From Pseudomonas gingeri (GTDB lineage Bacteria; Pseudomonadota; Gammaproteobacteria; Pseudomonadales; Pseudomonadaceae): a stretch of DNA of 64,000 nucleotides. The notes under the pieces were generated by a model. That model was not told where the DNA came from, did no database searches, and saw nothing but the letters and a program-made list of their open reading frames with translations. The translations under genes were made by a program, and so were the position numbers. Positions 27,167 through 37,615 of this stretch are shown piece after piece. The DNA is taken from assembly GCF_013385425.1 (NCBI RefSeq), contig NZ_JACAQA010000015.1, positions 62,001 to 126,000 of the forward strand. Reading direction: 5' to 3'. Each line of letters starts with the position of its first letter. The stretch's first letter is position 1.

Positions 27167-28735
27167 ATGTTCGCTTCAGCGACTGCTTCGAGCAACCCGC
27201 TGGTGGGTATCCAGCCAACCGCCCTACCTGTCGATGAGCCGTACCTGCTGGAGATTGTCAACGTCAGCAAGGGTTTTCCCGGGGTAGTGGCGCTGTCCGA
27301 TGTACAACTGCGGGTCCGCCCGGGGTCGGTGCTGGCCCTGATGGGCGAGAACGGTGCCGGCAAATCCACCCTGATGAAAATCATCGCCGGCATCTACCAG
27401 CCGGACGCCGGTGAGCTGCGCCTGCGCGGCAAGCCGGTGGTCTTCGAAACGCCGCTGGCGGCCTTGCAGTCCGGGATCGCGATGATCCACCAGGAACTCA
27501 ACCTGATGCCGCACATGAGCGTCGCCGAGAACATCTGGATCGGCCGCGAGCAGCTCAACGGCTTCCATATGATCGACCACCGGGAAATGCACCGTTGCAC
27601 GGCGAAACTGCTGGAACGGCTGCGCATCAACCTCGACCCGGAAGAACATGTCGGCAACCTGAGCATCGCCGAACGGCAGATGGTCGAGATCGCCAAGGCG
27701 GTGTCCTACGACTCCGACATCCTGATCATGGATGAACCGACCTCGGCCATCACCGACAAGGAAGTCGCCCACCTGTTCTCGATCATTGCCGACCTCAAGT
27801 CCCAGGGTAAGGGCATCATCTACATCACCCACAAAATGAACGAAGTGTTCGCCATCGCCGATGAAGTGGCGGTATTCCGCGACGGTGCCTATATCGGCCT
27901 GCAGCGGGCCGACAGCATGGACGGCGACAGCCTGATCTCGATGATGGTCGGGCGTGAACTGAGCCAGTTGTTCCCGGTGCGCGAAAAGCCGATCGGCGAT
28001 CTGCTGCTGTCGGTGCGCGACCTGCGTCTGGATGGCATCTTCAAAGGGGTGTCGTTCGACCTGCATGCCGGTGAGATCCTCGGCATCGCCGGGTTGATGG
28101 GCTCGGGCAGGACCAATGTCGCCGAAGCGTTGTTCGGCATCACCCCCAGCGATGGCGGGGAAATCCGCCTCGACGGCCTGCCGGTCCGGATCAGCGACCC
28201 GCACCTGGCGATCGAGAAGGGTTTTGCCCTGCTCACCGAGGACCGCAAGCTCAGTGGCCTGTTCCCGTGCCTCTCGGTCATGGAAAACATGGAAATGGCC
28301 GTGCTGCCGCATTACGTCGGCGGCAACGGCTTTATCCAGCAGAAAGCCTTGCGCGCCCTGTGCGAGGAGATGTGCAAGAAGCTGCGGGTGAAAACCCCGT
28401 CGCTGGAGCAGTGCATCGACACCTTGTCTGGAGGTAACCAGCAAAAGGCCTTGCTCGCCCGTTGGCTGATGACCAACCCGCGGATCCTGATTCTCGACGA
28501 GCCGACCCGGGGCATCGATGTCGGCGCCAAGGCCGAGATCTACCGGCTGATCGCCTACCTCGCCAGCGAAGGCATGGCGGTGATCATGATTTCCTCGGAA
28601 CTGCCGGAAGTGCTCGGCATGAGCGACCGGGTGATGGTCATGCACGAGGGCGAGCTGATGGGCACCCTCGACCGTGGCGAGGCGACCCAGGAGCGGGTCA
28701 TGCAACTGGCCTCCGGGATGACCGCGGTTCACTAG
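27167..28735 (+). CDS. CUT2 sugar ABC importer, double ATPase subunit
   Basis: ATG 27167 is preferred because GGAG lies nine bases upstream; 522 residues. Two ABC domains: the first has Walker [13 protein letters not shown] and [14 protein letters not shown]. The second has the degenerate P-loop [13 protein letters not shown] and signature [15 protein letters not shown], typical of RbsA/MglA-type proteins. It energises uptake of the ligand delivered by the preceding binding protein. Confidence 0.92.
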   Translation: MFASATASSNPLVGIQPTALPVDEPYLLEIVNVSKGFPGVVALSDVQLRVRPGSVLALMGENGAGKSTLMKIIAGIYQPDAGELRLRGKPVVFETPLAALQSGIAMIHQELNLMPHMSVAENIWIGREQLNGFHMIDHREMHRCTAKLLERLRINLDPEEHVGNLSIAERQMVEIAKAVSYDSDILIMDEPTSAITDKEVAHLFSIIADLKSQGKGIIYITHKMNEVFAIADEVAVFRDGAYIGLQRADSMDGDSLISMMVGRELSQLFPVREKPIGDLLLSVRDLRLDGIFKGVSFDLHAGEILGIAGLMGSGRTNVAEALFGITPSDGGEIRLDGLPVRISDPHLAIEKGFALLTEDRKLSGLFPCLSVMENMEMAVLPHYVGGNGFIQQKALRALCEEMCKKLRVKTPSLEQCIDTLSGGNQQKALLARWLMTNPRILILDEPTRGIDVGAKAEIYRLIAYLASEGMAVIMISSELPEVLGMSDRVMVMHEGELMGTLDRGEATQERVMQLASGMTAVH

Positions 28736-28801
28736 TTGTTCAACGAACAGAGGCCGGCGGCGGTGCTCCGCGCCGGTAACGCGATAGAAGGGTGAGTGGT
28801 T

Positions 28802-29824
28802 ATGAACGTGATACTGGAAAACAAGCCTGCAACGGTGCCGGTCAAGAGTCGCCGGCGCCTTCCCACCGAACTGAGCATCTTCCTGGTACTGATCGGCATC
28901 GGCCTGGTCTTCGAACTGTTCGGCTGGATCGTCCGCGACCAGAGTTTCCTGATGAACTCCCAGCGGCTGGTGCTGATGATCCTGCAGGTGTCGATCATCG
29001 GCCTGCTGGCGATCGGGGTCACCCAGGTCATTATCACCACCGGCATCGACCTGTCGTCGGGCTCGGTGCTGGCACTCTCGGCGATGATCGCCGCGAGCCT
29101 GGCGCAGACCTCGGACTTCGCCCGGGCGGTGTTTCCGTCGCTGACCGACCTGCCGGTGTGGATCCCGGTCATTGTCGGACTCGGGGTAGGGCTGCTGGCG
29201 GGGGCGATCAACGGCAGCATCATTGCCTTGACCGGGATTCCGCCCTTTATTGCCACCCTCGGCATGATGGTCTCGGCCCGTGGCCTGGCGCGTTACTACA
29301 CCGAAGGCCAGCCGGTGAGCATGCTCTCGGATTCCTATACGGCCATCGGCCACGGCGCGATGCCGGTGATCATTTTCCTGGTGGTGGCGCTGATCTTCCA
29401 TATCGCCCTGCGCTACACCAAGTACGGCAAGTACACCTACGCCATCGGCGGCAACATGCAGGCGGCGCGTACTTCCGGGATCAACGTCAAGCGCCATCTG
29501 GTGATTGTCTACAGCATCGCCGGGCTCTTGTCGGGACTGGCCGGGGTGGTCGCTTCGGCACGGGCCGCCACCGGGCAGGCGGGCATGGGCATGTCCTACG
29601 AACTGGACGCGATTGCGGCGGCGGTGATCGGCGGTACCAGCCTGGCGGGCGGGGTGGGGCGCATTACCGGCACGGTGATTGGCGCGCTGATCCTCGGGGT
29701 CATGGCCAGCGGCTTCACCTTTGTCGGCGTCGACGCTTATATCCAGGACATCATCAAGGGACTGATCATCGTGGTGGCGGTGGTCATCGACCAGTATCGC
29801 AACAAGCGCAAACTCAAGCGCTGA
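28802..29824 (+). CDS. CUT2 sugar ABC importer, permease subunit
   Basis: ATG 28802 with AAGGG at 28788-28792; 340 residues. About eight to nine membrane helices, with the BPD_transp_2 signatures GVTQVIITTGIDLSSGSVLAL, TLGMMVSARGLARYYT (in two parts) and AAAVIGGTSLAGGVGRITGT. It forms the homodimeric channel of the probable inositol importer and is the last gene before a terminator. Confidence 0.92.
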   Translation: MNVILENKPATVPVKSRRRLPTELSIFLVLIGIGLVFELFGWIVRDQSFLMNSQRLVLMILQVSIIGLLAIGVTQVIITTGIDLSSGSVLALSAMIAASLAQTSDFARAVFPSLTDLPVWIPVIVGLGVGLLAGAINGSIIALTGIPPFIATLGMMVSARGLARYYTEGQPVSMLSDSYTAIGHGAMPVIIFLVVALIFHIALRYTKYGKYTYAIGGNMQAARTSGINVKRHLVIVYSIAGLLSGLAGVVASARAATGQAGMGMSYELDAIAAAVIGGTSLAGGVGRITGTVIGALILGVMASGFTFVGVDAYIQDIIKGLIIVVAVVIDQYRNKRKLKR

Positions 29825-29838
29825 GCGAGATATAAACG

Positions 29839-29862
29839 ACAAGGGCCTTTTCAGGCCCTTGT
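29839..29862 (+). terminator. Intrinsic terminator-like hairpin after the importer operon
   Basis: A 9-bp perfect stem ACAAGGGCC / GGCCCTTGT with a six-base loop (TTTTCA), 15 bases after the permease stop and before the convergent glycosyltransferase gene. The T-tract after it is short (TTGTTGCGTT), so it may serve both strands. Confidence 0.7.
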
Positions 29863-29881
29863 TGCGTTATCGATCAGAACC

Positions 29882-30904
29882 TCAGGCCACTGCCGAGGTG
29901 ATGGGCGCTGAATCCTGTTGCGTCGGTGTCTCCGGTAAATAGCGCACAACAGCCTGATAGACCTCGTCCACCGAAATATTGTCCATCCCGTCTTTTTGAA
30001 TAATGCTGTGATGGGTGTTTGCGGGATAAGGCCCGGTGTGCGCCGGATCGGTTTTTCCGCAGAGCAGGACCATCGGTCGTTCCATTGCACAGGCCACATG
30101 CATCGGGCCGGTATCTCCGGTCAGGAGCAAGTCACAGCGCTTGAGCACCGCCGCGAGTTGGCCGACATTGGTTTTGCCGATGAGATTCAGGATGTTCGGG
30201 TTGGCGGTCAGCGCGTCGGACGCGAAGGCTTCGCTGGGGGAGCCGGTAAGTACGATATGCACAGCAGGGTGCTCTTTTATCAGGCGTTGGATCAGTTGAT
30301 CAAAGCGCTTGAAGGACCAGCTGCGAGTATCTTTTGTCATCAGGAAAGGAAACAGCTTGTACAGGATCCGCTGACCTTTTTTCGAAATCTGATGGCAGCC
30401 CATGTGCAAGGCCAGGATAAACGGCTGTGGGGCGGCTGGAATGGGGCTCAACAGTAAATCGGCCAGCGACTCGTCCTGGGCATTCGTATTGAGCTCATAG
30501 GGGCCCAATGGAAATTGCGCCACGTTCGGCATCTGCTGAATCAGGAATCGATAGAAGTTTTCCGAATAATGAAACGCACCGGCATAACGCGGGGGCATCA
30601 GGACGCGCGGAATGTCTCCCAGGTATTCGACGACGTGGTTGATATTTTGCAGGGGCAAGATGACATCGTATCCGGCGGCCAGTTGCTCGATAGGCTGTTC
30701 TTCCGCACGGTAGAGTGTATCGATGCAGGTATTTTGCGACAGCAGCTCATGGGACAGGGCTGATAACGTGACAACGTCTATTCGGGCATGCAGTTTTGCA
30801 AGGCGCAGCGCGCGGATACCGGGTGTTGCGAACAGGGTATCGCCCAGGCGGTGGGGAGCCACCAGGAGAATTTTTTCTGCGGCCTGTAGCGGGCTGGTTG
30901 TCAT
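29882..30904 (-). CDS. Family 9 glycosyltransferase (heptosyltransferase-like)
   Basis: ATG 30904 gives 340 residues; an upstream ATG at 30961 would add 19 residues and is less likely. The N-terminal HRLGDTLFATPGIRALR is the heptosyltransferase opening. The nucleotide-sugar end has LTGSPSEAF and LLTGDTGPMHVACAM. Members add heptose or other sugars to LPS core or surface glycans from the cytoplasmic side. No LPS genes are adjacent, so the acceptor is unknown. Confidence 0.88.
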   Translation of the reverse strand: MTTSPLQAAEKILLVAPHRLGDTLFATPGIRALRLAKLHARIDVVTLSALSHELLSQNTCIDTLYRAEEQPIEQLAAGYDVILPLQNINHVVEYLGDIPRVLMPPRYAGAFHYSENFYRFLIQQMPNVAQFPLGPYELNTNAQDESLADLLLSPIPAAPQPFILALHMGCHQISKKGQRILYKLFPFLMTKDTRSWSFKRFDQLIQRLIKEHPAVHIVLTGSPSEAFASDALTANPNILNLIGKTNVGQLAAVLKRCDLLLTGDTGPMHVACAMERPMVLLCGKTDPAHTGPYPANTHHSIIQKDGMDNISVDEVYQAVVRYLPETPTQQDSAPITSAVA

Positions 30905-31129
30905 GCAATGGATCCGGTTCGGGTTTGGAGAGGGCGACGGCTCGCAGGAATGACTGGCCACCGAAAAGGAGCGATCTTATCAATTCTGTGGTTTTTTTCC
31001 TACTTTGTGCCCGTTGGTAGGCCTACCTACAGAAAATCGCAACCAAGCCGATAACCTTATGGCCGGGATCGCCTGCTATCCTGCCGCGGCCTGCTGTCTT
31101 CCGTCCCCGTTCAATGCGAGATCCCGCCC

Positions 31130-32752
31130 ATGTTGTTGAGAAATATCCGGATTGCACCCCGAGCGTTTATCGGTTTTGCCGCAATCGCCTTGCTCAGTGT
31201 GTTCCTGGGGCTGTTCGCGTTGAAGCAGATTCGCGACGTGCAGGCCCAGGCCGCCGATATCCAGAACAACTGGCTGCAGCGGGTGCGGGTGCTGGCCTCG
31301 GCGAATGCGTCGCTGGACCGTTACCGCCTGGGCTCCATGGCCCACATCCTGTCTTCCAGTGCCGCGGACATGAAAGTCTACGAGGACAAATCGGCCGGGC
31401 GCTTGCAAAGCGTGCATGAGCAGATGTCGATCTACGCGGGCTTGCTGACCAGCGGCGACGACAAAGGGCGGCTGGACGCCTTCAACCGCAGCCTGGAAGC
31501 CTATGCCAAGAATCACCTCGAATTGCTCAGGCTGTCGCGGCTGGGGGACAAGGCCGGTGCCAACACCTACCTCTCGACCATCCGTGAATCCTATGAACAG
31601 ATGACCAAGAACCTCGATGACCTGATCGAGCATGCCAACCAGGGCGCGGAGCTGGCCGGCAAACAGTCGGCCAGCACCTATGACAGCGCGGTGGCGGGCA
31701 TCGGCCTGGTGATTCTGCTGGTGGGTATCGGCACCGTGCTGGTGGCCTGGCTGCTCACCCGCAGCATTACCGTCCCGATCATCGAGGCGGTGCAGGTTGC
31801 GGAAACCATCGCCAAGGGTGACCTGACGCAACCGATCAATCCGGCCGGCAACGACGAAGCCAGTCGCTTGCTCGCGGCCCTGGCGGTGATGCAGGGCAGC
31901 CTGCTCACCACCCTCAAGCAGATCACCCATTCGTCGACCCAACTGGCCTCGGCGGCCGAAGAGTTGAACGCGGTGACGGCCGAGGGCAGTCGTGACCTGC
32001 AACAGCAGCATGGGGAAATCGAACAGGCCGCCACCGCGGTGACCGAGATGACCAGCGCCATTGAAGAGGTGGCCAGGAACGCCTCGTCCACCTCGGACCT
32101 GTCCCAGGAGTCCCGGACCATTGCACTGAAGGGGCAGCAGCGGATGGTCGAGGCGGTGACGGCGATTGTCGCGCTGACCCGTGGCGTCGAGGTCAGCTCC
32201 GAGCAGATCGGCGGACTGGCGGCGCAGGCCCAAGGCATCGGCAAGGTCCTCGATGTGATTCGTACCATCGCCGAGCAGACCAACCTGCTGGCGCTCAATG
32301 CCGCCATTGAAGCGGCGCGCGCCGGTGAGGCCGGTCGTGGCTTTGCGGTGGTGGCGGATGAAGTACGGGCCCTGGCCCATCGGACCGCGCAGTCGACCCG
32401 GGAAATCGAAGAGATGATCGGCAGCATCCAGACCGGTACCGCCACTGCCGTGAGTGGCATGCACAACAGCAGCAACATGACCCGGCAGACCCTGGAGCTC
32501 GCCGAAGCGGCCAAGACCGCGCTGGCGGAAATCGTCGAGGCGAATGACGAGATCAATAACCGCAACCTGGTTATCACCACCGCCGCCGACGAACAGGCCC
32601 ATGTCGCCCGCTCGGTGGATCGCAACCTGCTGAATATCCGCGAGTTATCGATCCAGTCTTCCGAAGGTTCGAACCAGACCACCGCCGCGTCGCAGTCCCT
32701 GGCCCACCTGGCCACCGAACTCAATACCCTGGTCAAGCATTTCCAGATCTAG
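31130..32752 (+). CDS. Methyl-accepting chemotaxis protein
   Basis: 540 residues. TM1 is near 12-32, followed by a ~155-residue periplasmic four-helix-bundle sensor. TM2 is near 188-211, a HAMP domain at ~212-262, then the long cytoplasmic signalling coiled coil with the invariant tip [22 protein letters not shown] near residue 382 (given here only as [11 protein letters not shown]). Methylation-type Glu/Gln-rich helices flank the tip. Ligand unknown. It is a single gene separated from the glycosyltransferase by a shared intergenic region. Confidence 0.93.
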   Translation: MLLRNIRIAPRAFIGFAAIALLSVFLGLFALKQIRDVQAQAADIQNNWLQRVRVLASANASLDRYRLGSMAHILSSSAADMKVYEDKSAGRLQSVHEQMSIYAGLLTSGDDKGRLDAFNRSLEAYAKNHLELLRLSRLGDKAGANTYLSTIRESYEQMTKNLDDLIEHANQGAELAGKQSASTYDSAVAGIGLVILLVGIGTVLVAWLLTRSITVPIIEAVQVAETIAKGDLTQPINPAGNDEASRLLAALAVMQGSLLTTLKQITHSSTQLASAAEELNAVTAEGSRDLQQQHGEIEQAATAVTEMTSAIEEVARNASSTSDLSQESRTIALKGQQRMVEAVTAIVALTRGVEVSSEQIGGLAAQAQGIGKVLDVIRTIAEQTNLLALNAAIEAARAGEAGRGFAVVADEVRALAHRTAQSTREIEEMIGSIQTGTATAVSGMHNSSNMTRQTLELAEAAKTALAEIVEANDEINNRNLVITTAADEQAHVARSVDRNLLNIRELSIQSSEGSNQTTAASQSLAHLATELNTLVKHFQI

Positions 32753-32879
32753 GCGCCCCAAGCAGACCGATTCCCCCTTGGTCCGAGTTCCATCAATGCC
32801 CTGTAACAGGCCAGCCCACCTCCCGGTGGGTGGCTCGCTGTCCGAAAGTCCCATCAGTCAATGGCCACGCAGCGATGCG

Positions 32880-34067
32880 TCACTCAGTCTGCTGCGACGG
32901 ATGCGCCCCCCTTTTGGCAGCACCGCTGAAGAACAGCACTTTTATCGCGATGATCAGCACGGCCAGCCCGGCAAACAGGCAACCGCTGTACAGGGTTCCC
33001 CGCAAGCCCAGGCGAGCCAGGAACCAGCCGCCGGTCGTGGAACCGAGACTCACGCCCAGATTGATGAAGGAAATGTAGAGACCGGTGGCGAACTCAGGTG
33101 CCTCCGGTGCCTCGGACGTGAGCCAGATCTGCGTGACGATCAGCCCGCTGGTATGGGTTGCGCCCCAGATCAGCACGATCAGCAGCATGGCCGGCAGGGA
33201 TGGACTGGCGAACAGGTACAGCAGGCCATAGGCGCCGGCCAGCAGGATCGGATGGAGCAGGGTGGTACGCACCATGTTCTGGCCGATCAGCTTGCCGGCA
33301 TACAAGTTGCCGGCGACTCCACCGATGCCGAATACCACCAGCAGGATACTGATCCACTGTGCGCTCATGCCCGCTTCCTTGGCCAGGTACTCGGCCGAGT
33401 AGCTGTACACGGAAAACATCGCGGCAAAGATCAGGGTCGAGGCGGTGATATTCAGCCACAGCGGGAACTTGCGCAGGATCGCCAGTTGTTCCTTGTAGGA
33501 CGCGTTCGCCTTGCCCGGGGCATCCGGCAATTGCGCAATGATCCCCAGGCCGGCGATGCAGTTGACTGCCGCGCAAAACAGGAACGAAGTCTCATAGGAA
33601 AACTGCGCGGCGATCAGGGTGGTCAGCGGCACTCCCAAAACCATGCCCATGCTGGTGCCGACAAACGCTTTGGCCGCGGCCCGTGTCGACTCCTCGGGCG
33701 GGTACAGCGCGGTGGCGGCGACGAATGCCAGCGAGAAGTACACGGGGTGGAACAACGCCGGGATGATACGCAGCAGCATCAGCGATTCGACGTTCGGGGC
33801 GTAGGCTGATAGCACGCTGGTACCGGCGAACACGAACAGCGCCAGACTGAGCATGTGTTTGCGGTTGAAGCGCGAGAGCAGCAACACCATGACCGGGCCG
33901 AACACCGCGATGATCAAGGCGAACAGTCCCACCAGCAGGCCTGCTTGGGAAGCGCTGATGGTAAAACGTTCGATGATCATCGGCAGGATACCGACCACGC
34001 CGAACTCAAGGGTGTAGACGCCGAACAGGCCCAGGGCGAGGAAGTAGATCGGGTGGAGGATTTTCAT
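32880..34067 (-). CDS. MFS transporter
   Basis: ATG 34067 gives 395 residues with twelve hydrophobic segments, the DHA1-type size. Recognisable are the loop 2-3 basic stretch RFNRKHML and motif-C-like GTSMGMVLGVPL. Substrate is not predictable, but many such carriers export drugs, sugars or arabinose-like compounds. It lies 61 bp downstream of the serine hydrolase in the same direction, so the two probably form an operon facing the LysR gene at 35445. Confidence 0.9.
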   Translation of the reverse strand: MKILHPIYFLALGLFGVYTLEFGVVGILPMIIERFTISASQAGLLVGLFALIIAVFGPVMVLLLSRFNRKHMLSLALFVFAGTSVLSAYAPNVESLMLLRIIPALFHPVYFSLAFVAATALYPPEESTRAAAKAFVGTSMGMVLGVPLTTLIAAQFSYETSFLFCAAVNCIAGLGIIAQLPDAPGKANASYKEQLAILRKFPLWLNITASTLIFAAMFSVYSYSAEYLAKEAGMSAQWISILLVVFGIGGVAGNLYAGKLIGQNMVRTTLLHPILLAGAYGLLYLFASPSLPAMLLIVLIWGATHTSGLIVTQIWLTSEAPEAPEFATGLYISFINLGVSLGSTTGGWFLARLGLRGTLYSGCLFAGLAVLIIAIKVLFFSGAAKRGAHPSQQTE

Positions 34068-34128
34068 CAGAGTGATTCCAGGTTTTGATGCGCGGGGTAC
34101 TGCTCGTGGCACCAGCCCCGGCCCGTTG

Positions 34129-35319
34129 TTATAGGCCGTAGACCGCGTTGCAGAGGTCGACGGTGAATTGCCCGAACATGCCTTCGAAGGCGGTGTTGGT
34201 AAACGCCACCACCGTCAACTCCTGGGCCGGGTCGACGAACCAGGAGTGTCCGTAGGCACCGCCCAGGCGCCAGGTGCCGACGGATTCGACGGTCTGCGCG
34301 GCGGCCGGATCCTTGAGTACCGTGAAGCCGAGGCCGAAGCCGCGTCCCGGCCAGTTGGCCAGTTCCAGGTCGCCGGTCTGGCTGCTGCCCATTTCCGCCA
34401 CCAGGTGCTTGGGCAGCAGCGGCGCGCCGCCTTTGCGCAGGGTTTCCAGAAGCTGGAGAAACTCCCCGGCGCTGCCGACCATGCCCGAACCGCCGGAGTC
34501 ATAGGCCTGGGTGTCCAGGGCGCGGTCCGGGTCCAGCCGGATGCCGGCGGTGCCTTCAAACACCGGGACCACTTCCAGCCCCTGCATGCGCCGTGGCTGT
34601 GGCTGGTCATTGAGATAGGCCGGGCTCAGGCGGTCGACGTCGGTCACCCGGAACCCGCTATCGCGCCAGCCCAGCGGGCGGGCGACCAACTGCTCCACCG
34701 CCTCGGCCAGCGAGGTGCCGTGGGCGGCGGCGATTACCCCGCCCAGCACATCGGTGGCAATCGAGTAGCCCCACTGACTCCCCGGTTTGTAGAGCAGCGG
34801 GGCCTGGCCCAGGCGATGCAGGTTTTCTTCCAGCGAGAGTTCGGTACGGTCCATGCCGTCGGAGACGCCGGCCTCGAGATAAGGGCCGCCTTGATCGCTC
34901 TCCAGGAAACCGTAGGTGAAACCGGCGGTGTGGGTCAGCAATTGGCGTACGGTGATCAACGCCGGGGTGCCGTCGGCCAGGGTCGGCTTGAAGTGCGGCA
35001 GCCAGTGGGTGATGTTGTCGTCCAGGTTGATACGGCCCTGGGCGATCAACGCCAGGGCCGCCACCGAGGTGATCGGCTTGGAGACCGAGGACAGGCGAAA
35101 CAGGGCGTCCAGGTGCATTGGCAGCCTGGCCTCACGGTCGGCCAGGCCGGCCGCGCGCTGATAGACCAGTTGTCCGCGATGGGCGACCAGGACTACGGCA
35201 CCGACCAGGCGCCGGTCATGCAGGGTCTGTTCGAGCACGGCGTCGATGCGCGACGCCAGGCGGGTTGTCTCGACAGGACGAAGGGATTGCAGTGAGCGTA
35301 GCGGTTCGTTGACGGTCAT
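34129..35319 (-). CDS. Serine hydrolase of the beta-lactamase / family VIII esterase fold
   Basis: 396 residues, no signal peptide, so cytoplasmic. The catalytic SxxK motif is S78-V-S-K81 (RLSSVSKPIT). The second motif is Y185-S-I (WGYSIATD), as in EstB-type esterases rather than YxN of AmpC. A C-terminal GGAYGHSWFVDP supplies the third motif. It most likely cleaves an ester or amide. It is divergent from a LysR gene 125 bp away that may control it and the MFS carrier. Confidence 0.9.
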   Translation of the reverse strand: MTVNEPLRSLQSLRPVETTRLASRIDAVLEQTLHDRRLVGAVVLVAHRGQLVYQRAAGLADREARLPMHLDALFRLSSVSKPITSVAALALIAQGRINLDDNITHWLPHFKPTLADGTPALITVRQLLTHTAGFTYGFLESDQGGPYLEAGVSDGMDRTELSLEENLHRLGQAPLLYKPGSQWGYSIATDVLGGVIAAAHGTSLAEAVEQLVARPLGWRDSGFRVTDVDRLSPAYLNDQPQPRRMQGLEVVPVFEGTAGIRLDPDRALDTQAYDSGGSGMVGSAGEFLQLLETLRKGGAPLLPKHLVAEMGSSQTGDLELANWPGRGFGLGFTVLKDPAAAQTVESVGTWRLGGAYGHSWFVDPAQELTVVAFTNTAFEGMFGQFTVDLCNAVYGL

Positions 35320-35444
35320 ATCGGGCCCCGGATGGTGGATGGGTCAAGCTGATGAATCGATGGTAGGGCGGGGCCGATCAGGGAAAAAGAAGTTACAATT
35401 CCGGGCTACACGGACCTTTTTGTCCTTAATCAAGGGAATGAGTG

Positions 35445-36338
35445 ATGGATAAGCTCAATGGCATCACCGTGTTCGTGCAGGTCGCCGAAAGTCGCAGCTT
35501 TGTCGCCGCCGGCCGCTTGCTCGGGGTGTCCGCCTCGGCCGTGGGCAAAAGCATTGCCCGCCTGGAACACAAGCTCAGTGCGCGGTTGTTCCATCGCAAT
35601 ACCCGCAGCCTCAACTTGACCGCTGAAGGCGCGCTGTTTCTGGAGCGCTGCCGGCGGGTGCTCAACGAACTGGAGGCGGCCGAGCAGGAACTGTCCAGCT
35701 CCAGCGATGCGCCACGGGGCAAGTTGCGCATCAGCCTGCCGTTGCAGGGCAATGTGCTGTTTATGCAGTTGTCGTCGTTCATGCGCGAGTACCCGGAAAT
35801 CCGCCTGGAGCTGGACTTCACCGATCGCCTGGTGGACGTGGTCGAGGAGAGCTTTGACGCCGTGGTGCGTACCGGGCAACTGCACGATTCGCGGTTAATG
35901 GCGCGGAAGCTGGGCAGTTTCGCGTTTCATCTGGTCGGCGCACCGGGGTATTTCGCCGCCAGGGGCTACCCGCAGGCGGTGGAGCAACTGCTGGAGCACC
36001 AGTGCCTGCATTATCGGATGCCCTCCACCGGCAAGCTGGAGAAGTGGCCGTTGGAGGGACTGGTCGCGGGGGCCGAGCTGAAGGTGCCGGAGACCATGGT
36101 CTGCAACAACCTGGACATGCTGATCCATAGCGCCCGGCAGGGCCTGGGCATTGCCTGCGTGCCCGAGTTCGCCGTGCGCGAGGCCCTGGCGGCCGGAGAG
36201 CTGGAGTCGATACTGCCGGGACGGATCCTGCGTACGCTACAGATGCAGGTGGTCTGGCCGTCGAGTCGCTACCTGACACCCAAGTTGCGCGCGTTCATCG
36301 ATTTTATCTGCGCCAGTGGCCTGACGTCGTCGGGCTGA
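35445..36338 (+). CDS. LysR-family transcriptional regulator
   Basis: 297 residues from ATG 35445, which has AAGGGA seven bases upstream; GTG at 35442 is the alternative. The winged HTH at residues ~4-62 (SRSFVAAGRLLGVSASAVGKSIARLE, shortened here to SRSFVAAGRLLGVSASAVGK) is followed by a substrate domain. It is of the AaeR/DmlR-like subgroup common next to MFS and hydrolase genes. It is divergent from the hydrolase-MFS operon, its probable target. Confidence 0.92.
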   Translation: MDKLNGITVFVQVAESRSFVAAGRLLGVSASAVGKSIARLEHKLSARLFHRNTRSLNLTAEGALFLERCRRVLNELEAAEQELSSSSDAPRGKLRISLPLQGNVLFMQLSSFMREYPEIRLELDFTDRLVDVVEESFDAVVRTGQLHDSRLMARKLGSFAFHLVGAPGYFAARGYPQAVEQLLEHQCLHYRMPSTGKLEKWPLEGLVAGAELKVPETMVCNNLDMLIHSARQGLGIACVPEFAVREALAAGELESILPGRILRTLQMQVVWPSSRYLTPKLRAFIDFICASGLTSSG

Positions 36339-36343
36339 GGTGG

Positions 36344-37153
36344 TCAGATCGCTCTGAGGACCACGATGCCCGGGGTTTTCTTGACGTAATCCATGAACGG
36401 CGAATCCACCACCTTGTGGTTGGCTTCGCGGGCGGAGGCATTGCGCAGCACCGGGCCTTTGTCGGTCATGATGAAGATGCCGGTGTGGGTGACGTCGAGC
36501 CCTTCGGCCGGGGTGTAGATGCCGATGTAGTCACCGGTTTTCAGGCGGCTGACCACGGCGTCGTCGATCCACTCGCTGGGGATGTAGGTGATGGCGCGCT
36601 TGACCGTGCCCACCGACGGGATCAGCGTGCCGCCGCTGCCGTCCCCTTGCGCATTGAGGATCTTGGTGACGGTGGTCGCCCTGGGGCTCGCCTGGGTCGT
36701 CACATCCCGGGCATTGAGGGGCTGGGTGTGGGCCCAGTCGGTGAAGAAGTGCCTGCGCTCGGTGTAGCTGACCTTGCCCTCGGCGTAACGGGTGCGCACC
36801 AGGTTTTCGACGAAGCGCGGCAGGCTGTCGGATTTGCGCAGGGCCTCGACGTAATCCAGATAGGTGAAGCAATCCAGGCCGCGGAAGTCGATCACCAGTT
36901 GTTCCGGCGCGGTCGCGGAGCCGACCAGCATATGCGCCACATAAGGCGTGCCGAGGAAGTTGGCGGAGATATTCTTGATCCGTTCGCCCTGCTCATGGCC
37001 GGCGTGCTTGAGGATCCGGGTTTCGATGAACTCGATCTTGTGGCGTGTGTAGTCGTCCAGCGTGACCTGGTCGCCTGGGTGTTGCCGGGTGGTAAAACCA
37101 CTCAGCGCCAGCATCAGGGGCAAGCCCGATACCAACGCGATAACCTTCTTCAT
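36344..37153 (-). CDS. DUF1460 family protein, NlpC/P60-like exported amidase candidate
   Basis: 269 residues with a signal peptide or lipid-free leader (VSGLPLMLALSGF). The DUF1460 pattern is clear: FLGTPYVAHMLVG, LVIDFRGLDCFTYLDYVEAL with the candidate nucleophile Cys, and DVTHTGIFI with the catalytic His. The family is placed with N-acetylmuramoyl-L-alanine amidase-like and NlpC/P60 cysteine peptidases acting on peptidoglycan. GGAGAG precedes the ATG. It converges on the LysR gene with a 5-bp gap. Confidence 0.85.
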   Translation of the reverse strand: MKKVIALVSGLPLMLALSGFTTRQHPGDQVTLDDYTRHKIEFIETRILKHAGHEQGERIKNISANFLGTPYVAHMLVGSATAPEQLVIDFRGLDCFTYLDYVEALRKSDSLPRFVENLVRTRYAEGKVSYTERRHFFTDWAHTQPLNARDVTTQASPRATTVTKILNAQGDGSGGTLIPSVGTVKRAITYIPSEWIDDAVVSRLKTGDYIGIYTPAEGLDVTHTGIFIMTDKGPVLRNASAREANHKVVDSPFMDYVKKTPGIVVLRAI

Positions 37154-37382
37154 GCGCTCTCCGCAGGGGCGCAGGGGACTTTAATGGGCCGCCGCGCTGG
37201 GATATCGATTTTACACCTCTGGGGTGACGACTCAATGAAACCTGCCAGCTTTCCCTTTCTTATATCTTAATCGAATAAAATCATTATTATTAATTCCTTT
37301 TATAAGTTGCAGGGCTGGCGCATTTTAGCCTCCAGCACCTGAAGCCCAGGTGCACCGCCCACCACGAAAAGGAAACAGCCCC

Positions 37383-37598
37383 ATGACGATCAAAGCGATC
37401 AACGTTCGTAACCAGTTCCGCGGCGTCATCAAGGAAATCCTCATTGGCGAGGTGCTGTCCGAGATCGACGTGCAGACCGCGTCGGGGATTGTCACCTCGG
37501 TGATCACCACGCGTTCGGTACGCGACCTCGAATTGGCGGTAGGCAGTGAAGTAATCGCCTTCGTCAAATCCACCGAAGTCTCGATCGCCAAGCTCTGA
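37383..37598 (+). CDS. Mop/TOBE-domain molybdate (oxyanion)-binding protein
   Basis: 71 residues, one TOBE/Mop domain ([50 protein letters not shown]). Such molbindins bind molybdate or related oxyanions at oligomer interfaces. AAGGAAAC precedes the ATG. It sits 17 bp before the sigma-54 regulator gene, so the two are co-transcribed. An upstream sulfate/sulfonate sensing or molybdenum buffering role is inference. Confidence 0.9.
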   Translation: MTIKAINVRNQFRGVIKEILIGEVLSEIDVQTASGIVTSVITTRSVRDLELAVGSEVIAFVKSTEVSIAKL

Positions 37599-37615
37599 CG
37601 TCGCGGTGCATTTTC

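Noticed and set aside
27224-29842. 872-residue minus-strand frame across the inositol importer genes, and similar long His/Gln-rich antisense frames elsewhere (for example 31076-32602 and 59117-61411)
   Set aside because: They are GC-skew shadows of real genes with His/Gln/Asp/Arg-rich composition and no domains.
37300-37335. TGGCGC...GC sequence before the Mop/TOBE gene as a sigma-54 promoter
   Set aside because: GG and GC are nine rather than ten bases apart and the -12 half is poor. The other three promoters in the region are far better.
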